DNA of 60,893 nucleotides from Clostridiales bacterium (GTDB lineage: Bacteria > Bacillota > Clostridia > Lachnospirales > Lachnospiraceae). A program made the position numbers and the translations under genes. The stretch covers positions 1 through 60,893 of the forward strand of contig JAJBTU010000039.1 of NCBI GenBank assembly GCA_020860715.1, written 5' to 3'. Each line of letters starts with the position of its first letter. Positions within the stretch are counted from its first letter, which is position 1. The notes below the pieces were generated by a model, which was given only the letters and a program-made list of their open reading frames with translations, was not told where the DNA came from and made no database searches. Below, one piece after another: positions 26,849-34,849 of this stretch.

Positions 26849-27727
26849 GTGTATTATGAGTGCCACATGCACATGTTCATGAATGGCAGAAACTATCGGG
26901 AAGCGGTCGCGCTTCACAAAAACGGTGTAAATGAAGAGGATATCCGGGATCATTTTGCTGCTTATGCCCGCGCGGGGGTGAGGTACCTCCGCGACGGGGG
27001 CGACAATCTCGGCGTCTCAGCGCGGGCGGCTCAAATCGCTCCGGAATATGGGATAAAGTATTGCACGCCGATATTTGCAATTCACAAAAACGGCCATTAC
27101 GGCGGGATTGTCGGCCGTGGGTTTGATACAATGAAGGAGTATCATTCGCTGGTTAAGGAGGCAGCAGCGGCGGGAGCGGATTTTATCAAGATTATGGTGT
27201 CGGGCATTCTGGATTTTTCCAGAGGCGGCGCATTGACGGAGGCTTCTCTGAGTCGGGAAGATATCCGGGAAATGATTCACATTGCGCATGAGGAAGGCTT
27301 CGCGGTGATGGCGCATACGAATGGGGCGGACGCGGTCCGGGCGGTGACCGACGCGGGAGTGGACTCTATTGAACACGGGAATTTTATGGATGAAGACTGC
27401 CTTTTGGCGTTGTGTGAGAGCCGCTGTATCTGGGTGCCAACTTTTGTGACGATTACCAATCTGATCGGCAGCGGCCGGTACGACGACAGGTCTCTGAACG
27501 TCTTAAAGGAAGAACAGGGAGAGCGGATACAAAAAGGTTTCGCTCTCGGCGCGGTGATTGCCCCCGGGAGCGATGCCGGCGCCTACCGCGTCCCTCACGC
27601 GCAGGGAATTTTGGACGAATACCGGGAATTGTATGCGCTCTGTGCGGATTTTATGACAAAAGAGGAATTTGAGGAAAAACTTGGACGTGCGGCGGAGAGA
27701 CTGATGATTCGTTTTACAAGGCAATAA
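26849..27727 (+). CDS. Amidohydrolase family protein
   Basis: 292 residues of a metal-dependent hydrolase fold. Metal ligands visible: HMHMF at the N-terminus (CHMHMFMNG), the Lys of DFIKIMVSGI, His of VMAHTNGADAV, His of DSIEHGNFM, and Asp of APGSDAGAY. The protein resembles imidazolonepropionase/prolidase-like members that lack an N-terminal beta-sandwich. GTG start at 26849, with AGAAAGAAGGAA upstream. Substrate cannot be predicted. The 148-base gap from gatB suggests its own promoter. Confidence 0.8.
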   Translation: MYYECHMHMFMNGRNYREAVALHKNGVNEEDIRDHFAAYARAGVRYLRDGGDNLGVSARAAQIAPEYGIKYCTPIFAIHKNGHYGGIVGRGFDTMKEYHSLVKEAAAAGADFIKIMVSGILDFSRGGALTEASLSREDIREMIHIAHEEGFAVMAHTNGADAVRAVTDAGVDSIEHGNFMDEDCLLALCESRCIWVPTFVTITNLIGSGRYDDRSLNVLKEEQGERIQKGFALGAVIAPGSDAGAYRVPHAQGILDEYRELYALCADFMTKEEFEEKLGRAAERLMIRFTRQ

Positions 27728-27817
27728 TCATATCTGACGGCGGAATCCTGCCTGACACGAAAATGTTTCGAAAATATTAACAATGTGATAACATTACCCA
27801 AATCGTGTGTGGATGAC

Positions 27818-27846
27818 TTGCAGAAGTTGACGGTTCGTGGTATGAT
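27818..27846 (+). promoter_or_regulatory. Promoter of the SH3 lipoprotein gene
   Basis: TTGCAG at 27818, 17-base spacer, TATGAT at 27841, 50 bases before the ATG at 27896. Confidence 0.55.
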
Positions 27847-27895
27847 ACGAATATCTATGGTATTGATTCAATACCATTTTTCATTTGGAGGAATC

Positions 27896-29416
27896 ATGTT
27901 GAGCAGAAGAAAGAAAGCAGCTCTGATAAGTGTGGCGATGACCCTTGCGGTCATGTTCTCTGTGTCCGGCTGCCAGCTTCTTGAAAAAAACAGCGAGACG
28001 GAATCGGAAACGGAGACGGAATCAGAGACCATGAGTGAAACAGAGACGGAATCTGAGACCGAGACGGAATTTCAGACAGATGTCGTCTATATATCTGAGG
28101 ATGAATCAATCCGTATTCTACTGCCGGACAGCACATGGAAGGTAACGCAGGATGTGGATGAGATGCGCGTGTTCTCATCGGATTCCGGTGCGATGATCAA
28201 CATTGTGCATGTTTCGGACGAGGATTCCATGAGCAATATTTCTGTTATGGAAACAGAGGACGACCTGGAAGAAACACTTGCCGGACAGTATTCAGGGGAA
28301 GACGCGTTTGAGATTTTATCATTTGTGGAGCGGAGTTCTTCCACAGTCGAGACATACGAATATGTAGTAAAATACACGGACTCTACGAGTATGTGGGCCT
28401 ATTCGGTGACCTATGGAATCCTTTCCGTGGAGGGCGACGCAGCCTATGTGATCAGCGGAACGGTGACAGAGGATGACGAGGATCTGCTGGAGACGGTACA
28501 GCTGGCGGTGGAGAGTTTTACCGTACTGGATGCTGACAGCGTGTTCAGCGTTCTTCCGGGGACGGTCGAAAACAATGAGAAGGAGACGGAGACTGATGAG
28601 GAAGAATCCGTCGGCAGCGGGGAACTTGCCACTTTGACGGAATATGGTTCAAGTGCCACGCTGTATGCTTCTTCGAATGTAAATATTCGTGAACTGCCGA
28701 GTACCGATGCAGAACGGGTCGGTTCTCTGACGAAAGGCAGTTCTGTTACGGTGACCGGAGAGACCTCCGGCTGGTTCCGCGTCAGTGTGGGAGGTACGGT
28801 CGGATATATCAGCAAAGCGTATCTGGTAAGTACGAAGCCGGAAACGGAATCAGACAGTACGGATGACACGGATAATTCAGAGGAGGCTTCGGCAGAACTG
28901 AATACTGCGACCAGTTATGGAACATCCTACACCTATTATACGACGGCATCCGTGAATGTCCGTTCTCAGCCCAGCACGAGCAGCAGCGTGGCGAGTACCG
29001 CTTCATCCGGTTCAGCTGTTACGGTGACCGGAGAGACAGACAACTGGTACATCGTATCGGTCAACGGGACGACCGGATACATATCCAAGGCCTATGTTTC
29101 ATCCACGCAGCCTTCTTCCTCGTCGGATGACAGTTCAGGTTCGACGAGTTCCTCTTCATCGAGCACCAGCACGGCTTCCGGCTCAACGGACAGCACGGCT
29201 TCCACTTCGGGTGTGGTAAGCGGGACAGTTACCGCGGTGACTTCGGACACGCTTTTGATTTACGGAGAGGACGGGGTGACGTACTCGATTAATTACGCGA
29301 ATGCTTCGCTGAGTACCAGCGGACTTTCGGAAGGGCTTTATGTGACGGCTACGATTGATTATTCCCAGTCTACGGCGAGCGGCTCATTGTACGCGACTAA
29401 CGTGACAGGGTATTGA
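27896..29416 (+). CDS. Lipoprotein with two bacterial SH3 domains
   Basis: 506 residues. A lipoprotein signal ends in SVSGCQLL (lipobox Cys near residue 22), followed by a low-complexity Glu/Thr/Ser linker with repeated ETES units to about residue 60. A globular part of ~150 residues comes next. Two SH3b (SH3_3) domains follow: VNIRELPSTDAERVGSLTKG with GWFRVSVGGTVGYISKAYLV near residue 260-310, and VNVRSQPSTSSSVASTASSG with NWYIVSVNGTTGYISKAYV near 345-395. A Ser/Thr-rich spacer and a ~60-residue beta domain close the protein. Probably binds cell wall at the outer membrane face; ligand unknown. GGAGG precedes the ATG. Confidence 0.82.
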   Translation: MLSRRKKAALISVAMTLAVMFSVSGCQLLEKNSETESETETESETMSETETESETETEFQTDVVYISEDESIRILLPDSTWKVTQDVDEMRVFSSDSGAMINIVHVSDEDSMSNISVMETEDDLEETLAGQYSGEDAFEILSFVERSSSTVETYEYVVKYTDSTSMWAYSVTYGILSVEGDAAYVISGTVTEDDEDLLETVQLAVESFTVLDADSVFSVLPGTVENNEKETETDEEESVGSGELATLTEYGSSATLYASSNVNIRELPSTDAERVGSLTKGSSVTVTGETSGWFRVSVGGTVGYISKAYLVSTKPETESDSTDDTDNSEEASAELNTATSYGTSYTYYTTASVNVRSQPSTSSSVASTASSGSAVTVTGETDNWYIVSVNGTTGYISKAYVSSTQPSSSSDDSSGSTSSSSSSTSTASGSTDSTASTSGVVSGTVTAVTSDTLLIYGEDGVTYSINYANASLSTSGLSEGLYVTATIDYSQSTASGSLYATNVTGY

Positions 29417-29439
29417 CAGAAAAGTGCAGTGAACAAACC

Positions 29440-29480
29440 AGCTCCCGCTTCCTGTGATAAGGAGGCGGGAGCTTTCTGTT
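29440..29480 (+). terminator. Rho-independent terminator after the lipoprotein gene
   Basis: AGCTCCCGC and GCGGGAGCT pair, with an inner TTCC/GGAG extension, followed by TTCTGTTT. Confidence 0.8.
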
Positions 29481-29488
29481 TATGCACA

Positions 29489-29569
29489 GAGCCGGGCAAG
29501 GTGTTTTGCGGCTAAAGCCGCACCCGGCTCGCGCAGACGAGCAGGACTCGGCAGGTCGTCTCCTGCTCG
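29489..29569. repeat. Two strong hairpins downstream of the tannase-like gene
   Basis: GAGCCGGG (29489-29496) pairs with CCCGGCTC (29523-29530) around an inner TGCGGC-TAAA-GCCGCA. A second stem joins CGAGCAGGA (29538-29546) and TCCTGCTCG (29561-29569). They could terminate the leftward gene or belong to the palindromic intergenic repeats seen elsewhere in the window. Confidence 0.55.
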
Positions 29570-29579
29570 ACCGCAGGGC

Positions 29580-32154
29580 TTATCCCTGATTAAACAGCGG
29601 GGAGAGCACATCTGCGTAGGTCTGGAAGATTTCCAGAAGGAACGTATTCCAGTGCCGTGCATCCTGTTCGGTATTGCCGAATACGTAATCTTCCTGTCCG
29701 TAGTCAATCACGTCGAAGCCCGGGATGGCTTTGCTTGCGCCTGCCGTACGGTAAGCGACTGCGTCAGCGAGAGAGAAGGATACGCTGGAGATATCCTCGT
29801 AGTTTACCCAGGAACTGAGATCAGTGCCGGTCGCCTCGGCAGCGGTACCGTTGGTGGTCTGCGTCTCAGCAGCAGCTTTTTCAATGGTCGCTGCACCGTC
29901 TACGTATTCGCCGTACATCTGATCCACATAGAGCGCGAGAGAGTTGCCGAAGATTTCTGACGGTACATGGCCGCCGTTCCACTGCCACTCGATCTCCGCA
30001 TCAACACCTGCGTTCAGCATTGCGATCTGGAGATTCAGAGAAGTGAACATGGACATATCGCCCTCGGAAGCGCCCATGACGATCCGCGTCCAGGTCGGGT
30101 CGTCCGTGTCGTCCGCTCCGATGTAGTTCAGCGGATTATAAAGGGAAACAATGTTGTTGCCGTATTTGTCGCCTTCCAGGATGGACGCGATGTCCTCCTC
30201 ATAGGCAGCTACCATATCTTCATAGGTCTCATAGTTTGCGGAATCCTGAGAGCCGGTCGCAGACTGCGTGGTACCCGCATCCGGAGTGCCGACCTCAAGC
30301 TGGTTCGCCGTATTGTCATTTACAGCTTCGCTTTCTTCCTCACTGCTTTCACCGTCTGCGGCGCCATCCTGCGTGTCGGCAGCATCCGCAGGAACTTCCA
30401 TTTCACCGGAAGCATCCGTACCTGTGCCGTTCGCAAGATCGGCCGGAACTTCTCCGTCCGGCAGGTCGCCGGCTGCGCCGTCCGGAAGGCTTCCGTCAGC
30501 AGTGATGTCAATATCCGCGGCTTCTCCGTCCGGCAGATCTCCGGTCGGTTCAGCAGAAGAATCCGCGTCCGCCGCCCATGCCGCCGCGCATACCATTAGC
30601 ACTGTCTCCATCCGGCAGGTCACCCATTTCAGAAAGGTCGCCCAGTTCGGAAAGATCCATACCGCCAAAATCCGCCGCACCGTTCATGCCGCTCGGCAGG
30701 TCGCCCATACCGCCGCCCATGCCGGTACTGCTCGATGCCGCGTAGCGTCCTTCGATAAAGGCGGTCGCCTTATCCTCAGTCGTCATCGCCGCGACTTCCT
30801 CATCACTTAACGCGTTGCCGTCCGCGTCAAACCAGGTCCAGCCTTCCGCGTAGTCGAGATTGTCGAGGTACCACTGCAGGTTGGAAGTGAACTCTGCGAG
30901 GTAGAGATCCAGATACGTGCCGTAGTAGCCGTTTGTCTCCGGATATGCGTCGAGGTCGTATTCGATGGTTAGCGCGATCGTGTCATCCTGATCGCCGTCC
31001 TCATTCAGGTCAAAACCGATCGCGGATTCTTCCACCGAGAGATTCTGCTCGTTGATATATTCCATATACGCTTCGGAGAGATAAGCCGCAAGCTGTTCCT
31101 GGAACGAGGAGCCAAACTCATAGGTGGTGTCCATGTAATACTCGAAGGCCATTGCCATATCGCCCTCGTACAGAGACGTGATCGCACTGTACGCGACACA
31201 GCCCCACGCGCCGTCCGAAATCTCATAGTCGGTTCCGTCGATGGTAACAGTGGTCGAATAGCTGCCGTCCTCCAGACGATAAACGCCGACGGCACCGGCT
31301 TCAATCTGATAATCGTAGAAGTCGGAGTTATTTGAGGTCACTGCAAACATCGTTGCATGCGCGCCGCCGCCCGAGCCGCCGGTCGATACAAAGTAATCAA
31401 CACTTCCCGGCAGATTGCCGAGCAGGATATTGTATTTTACATAGCGGGTTGCTGCCTTCTGGTCAGCCAGACAGGACGGCGCGTCGCCGGTGTAATACGT
31501 ATTGCCGTCATCGTCGGTCGCGGTATCCTGCTTGCCGCGGTTGCCGCAGGCTACGTTGATGTAGCCCTCTGCCGCATAGGTCGTGGCGGCTGTAGAGTTA
31601 TTGGAGGAACTGTAGCCTGCCGCACCGGTATTCAGGATGACCGGAGCTGAGGCAGCGGTGTAGGTCTGCCCGTTTGTGCTCACAATTTCCGCCTCATAAT
31701 CAATCACGAGAGAACCATTGACGGATGTCGAACCGGATTCTGCCGCAGATTCGGCCGTGACATCCGCTTCCCCGTCCCCGTCCGTGTCAATGCCGGTGAC
31801 ATAGGCACCCGGAACGCAGACAGAGACACCCTGTTCATCCGGAAGTTCCGGATAAGCGACTGCGGAGACAATGGAGAGAACCCATGCGTCCGCGCTTTCC
31901 TGATAAGTCCAGGTCTGGTCTTCATTGTTGGCCAGATTCAGTGTTTCCTCAATGTATTCCTGATCGGAAACTGCTGTAGTGATATCGGATGTCTCGGAGG
32001 TGTTTTCCGCATCCGCGGCTTCTTCTGTGGTGTCCGCGCCGGCAGCAGTTTCTGCATCAGACGTTCCATCTTCTGCACTGCTGCTCAGCGGTGCGGCCAG
32101 CCCTGAAAGACAGAGTGTGCCGGCCAGTAAGATTGACAGCCATTTTTTCTTCAT
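29580..32154 (-). pseudogene. Secreted tannase-like alpha/beta hydrolase, split by a frameshift
   Basis: Two overlapping leftward frames make one protein. The first (32154 to 30550) has a signal peptide (KKKWLSILLAGTLCLSGL), an esterase region with the nucleophile motif FVSTGGSGGGAHATM, and ends after a Gly/Met/Asp-rich stretch with a short tail GRGFFC. The second continues the same disordered DLPDG-type linker and carries the C-terminal hydrolase part, including WTRIVMGASEGDMSMF and the probable catalytic His in WNGGHVPSEIFGNS. Removing one base in the GC-rich run near 30566-30577 joins them into ~857 codons. The halves of the active site are therefore on separate frames, so the gene is probably inactive unless this is an assembly error or a +1 frameshift. 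The family acts on gallate esters; substrate here is inferred. AAAGGAG precedes the ATG at 32154. Confidence 0.75.
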
Positions 32155-32531
32155 ATTGAATCTCCTTTCCATGTTGTTATCTCTGCGCATTTTAGATCCC
32201 GGCGGGCTCTGTTTTTTGTCTGAACCGCAAAGCGCCGCCATACAGCAGCTTTTTTAATTTATAACAGTGCTGACTGCGCAGAAAAATACAGGATTTATCA
32301 TACCATGAAAAGATTGAAAAACAATTGAATCATTTTAAATTATGGAAGAGAAGTTCTGGTAAAAATACCGATAACAACCATACGGAAGAAATGGAAAATA
32401 AAGGCTGGCTGATTGACAAATTCACGGCATATCGTTAATATTTGCATATAGTATCTTTTTGAAGATATCGCGCAGCTGATTCAGAATGGCAGAGGCAGAA
32501 ACCGGAAATCAGGCCTGTTGAAAGGACAATC
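32155..32531. promoter_or_regulatory. Divergent region between tannase-like gene and two-component system
   Basis: An AT-rich gap without a gene. A rightward promoter, TTGACA at 32413-32418, 17-base spacer, TAATAT at 32436-32441, lies ~90 bases before the response regulator. No clear leftward promoter was picked out. Confidence 0.55.
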
Positions 32532-33215
32532 ATGAAAATTTTATTGGTGGAGGATGAGCGCCGCATGGCGGAAGCGGAGGCGGAAGTGCTGCGGCAGGAA
32601 AACTATGACGTGGACGTCTGTTACGACGGCGACAGCGGCCTTGACGCGATTTTAAGCGGAATCTATGACGCGGTAATCCTGGACGTGATGCTGCCGAAGC
32701 GCGACGGCTTTTCTGTCATCCGCGAGGCCCGGCGGGAGGGATTGCGTACGCCGGTGCTGATGCTGACAGCAAAAAGTGAGCTTGCGGACAAGGTCAGCGG
32801 CCTGGATGCCGGGGCGGATGATTACCTGACGAAGCCGTTTATGGTGGAGGAATTTCTGGCGCGGGTGCGCGCCCTGTGCCGCAGAAATATGCCGGCGATG
32901 TCGGCCAGGGATGGGAGACTGCATGCGGGTGATCTGAGTCTCGATCTGGCGACGGCGATGCTATCCTGTACCGCGACCGGGCAGGAGATCCGCCTCGGCG
33001 AGAAGGAACTTCATCTGATGGAGTATCTGATCGAAAAGCAGGGGTCGATCGTGCCGCGCGAAAAGATTGCGCTGAAGGTATGGGGCTATGAGAGTAACGC
33101 GGAATATAATAATGTAGAAGTGTATATTTCTTTCACCAGAAAAAAGCTGGCCTTTATCGGATCAGGGATGGAGATTAAAGCGGTGCGCGGGCTGGGGTAT
33201 GAACTGCGCGGCTGA
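32532..33215 (+). CDS. OmpR-family response regulator
   Basis: 227 residues. The receiver shows the acidic pair in KILLVEDERRMA, the phosphoacceptor Asp in AVILDVMLPKRDGFS and the Lys in YLTKPFMVEEF. A winged-helix DNA-binding domain follows (LGEKELHLMEYLIEKQGSIV, ending VRGLGYELRG). It is paired with the histidine kinase 100 bases downstream. ATG has AAAGGACAATC upstream. Confidence 0.93.
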   Translation: MKILLVEDERRMAEAEAEVLRQENYDVDVCYDGDSGLDAILSGIYDAVILDVMLPKRDGFSVIREARREGLRTPVLMLTAKSELADKVSGLDAGADDYLTKPFMVEEFLARVRALCRRNMPAMSARDGRLHAGDLSLDLATAMLSCTATGQEIRLGEKELHLMEYLIEKQGSIVPREKIALKVWGYESNAEYNNVEVYISFTRKKLAFIGSGMEIKAVRGLGYELRG

Positions 33216-33315
33216 AGCAGATATTATTTTTAATGGGCTTCCCCCCGCCGGAAGGCATCATGCACAGTGTGCGGAACAGGCCGCGCAGCTGTGACCGGAG
33301 GAACTGCATGGCAGA

Positions 33316-34839
33316 ATGAGACGGATTGAGAGCAGGAACAGAGGAAACGGAATGTTTAGGAAATCAAGAATCAGAATTGTCGCCCTTTTGATGGCGATCC
33401 TGGTACTGACACTGCTTGGGACAATTGCGGTGATCTACGGTGTCAGCTATTACGAGATGAGCCAGGAAAACAGGGAGATGCTGGAACTGTATGCGGCGGA
33501 ATATCTGGAAAACGGCGGTCTGCCGGATGGGGACGGCGATGGGGATGAACTGCCGCCGGAAGATGGTGCCGGAGATGAACTTCTGCCGGAGGTGGCTGCC
33601 GGAGATGAACTTCTGTCGGAGGATAGCGGGGAAGATGGATTACCGCCAGAAGAACTTATGACGGAGGATGGAATCGTTTCAGATGATGAAACAGAGTCAG
33701 AAAAAGGATTTTCACCTGACGAATCGCCTTACCGACGAATCATTATAAGAAGCGGAGACGACGATGAATACGGCAGACTGCGCCGTCTCGATCTCTCCAC
33801 ATTTTACTCAGTCGTGTTTGACGCGGATGGAAGTGAACTGGCTGTCAACAACGATGACCCGTCACAGCTCTCGGATGAGGCGCTGACGGATCTGGCGAGA
33901 GATTTTCTGGACTCCGGGAAATCCTACGGCATTTCCCACAACATGATCTATCTGGTATCAGGGGAGGAGTATACGCTCGTCTCCATGATGGACAACACAC
34001 TGATTGGCGACAGCATCATTACCCTGCTTCGCTACACGGTCATCTTTGGTGCTGCCGCGATTCTTGTAGTGTTGATCCTGGCTGTTCTGTTGTCTGGATG
34101 GATCATCCGACCTTTGGAGGAAAATTACGAGCGGCAGAACCAGTTTATCTCCGATGCGGGCCATGAACTGAAGACGCCGGTCTCTACGATCAGCACGAAT
34201 GCGGAACTGCTTCGGCGGGAGATTGGTGAGAACCGGTGGCTGGAGAACATTCGCTATGAGAACGACCGGATGACCGAGATCGTGCGAAGCCTGCTGGATC
34301 TGCTGCGCGCAGAGAGCGCGGCATCGCAGGCGCAGGGCGTACATAATTCCCATGCGGCACAGATGGAACGCCTTGATCTTGGCCGGGCAGTCACTGCTGG
34401 GGTACTCCCGTTTGAGGGGAAAGCGTTTGAAGAGGGGCTGGAACTGACCTGCGAGACTGCGGACGATATCTGGATCATGGGCGACGCTTCGCAGATTGGG
34501 AAACTGATATCAATTCTTGTAGACAACGCGTTCGCGCATACAAAACCATCCGGGCGGATCACAGTCTCCCTGACTGGCGTGAAAGGCACGGCAGTTCTTA
34601 AGGTCGCCAACGAAGGGGAGCCGATCCCGCCGGAAGCGATGGACAAACTGTTTGACCGGTTTTACCGCGTGGATTCCTCGCGGACGCTGCCGGATCAGAA
34701 TCCGGCGGCACAGCCGCATTACGGTCTGGGGCTTTCCATTGCGAAAGCAATCGCCGCGGCGCACCGGGCAAAGATTGTGGTGAACTGCGGCGATGGAGTA
34801 ACAACATTTGCGGTGGAATTTCCGATGAAGAACCGCTGA
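33316..34839 (+). CDS. Sensor histidine kinase with acidic periplasmic-type loop
   Basis: 507 residues. Two membrane spans (about residues 20-42, IVALLMAILVLTLLGTIAVI, and 240-262, ILVVLILAVLLSGWII) flank an extracellular region of ~195 residues. Near residues 70-115 this loop has imperfect repeats of the type AGDELLPE / AGDELLSED and many acidic residues, a possible cation or cationic-peptide sensor. The kinase core has the H-box FISDAGHELKTPVSTIS, the N-box SILVDNAFAH, and GLGLSIAKAIAAAH. Partner of the preceding regulator. ATG at 33352 is an alternative start. Confidence 0.9.
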   Translation: MRRIESRNRGNGMFRKSRIRIVALLMAILVLTLLGTIAVIYGVSYYEMSQENREMLELYAAEYLENGGLPDGDGDGDELPPEDGAGDELLPEVAAGDELLSEDSGEDGLPPEELMTEDGIVSDDETESEKGFSPDESPYRRIIIRSGDDDEYGRLRRLDLSTFYSVVFDADGSELAVNNDDPSQLSDEALTDLARDFLDSGKSYGISHNMIYLVSGEEYTLVSMMDNTLIGDSIITLLRYTVIFGAAAILVVLILAVLLSGWIIRPLEENYERQNQFISDAGHELKTPVSTISTNAELLRREIGENRWLENIRYENDRMTEIVRSLLDLLRAESAASQAQGVHNSHAAQMERLDLGRAVTAGVLPFEGKAFEEGLELTCETADDIWIMGDASQIGKLISILVDNAFAHTKPSGRITVSLTGVKGTAVLKVANEGEPIPPEAMDKLFDRFYRVDSSRTLPDQNPAAQPHYGLGLSIAKAIAAAHRAKIVVNCGDGVTTFAVEFPMKNR

Positions 34840-34849
34840 AAACGCCTCT

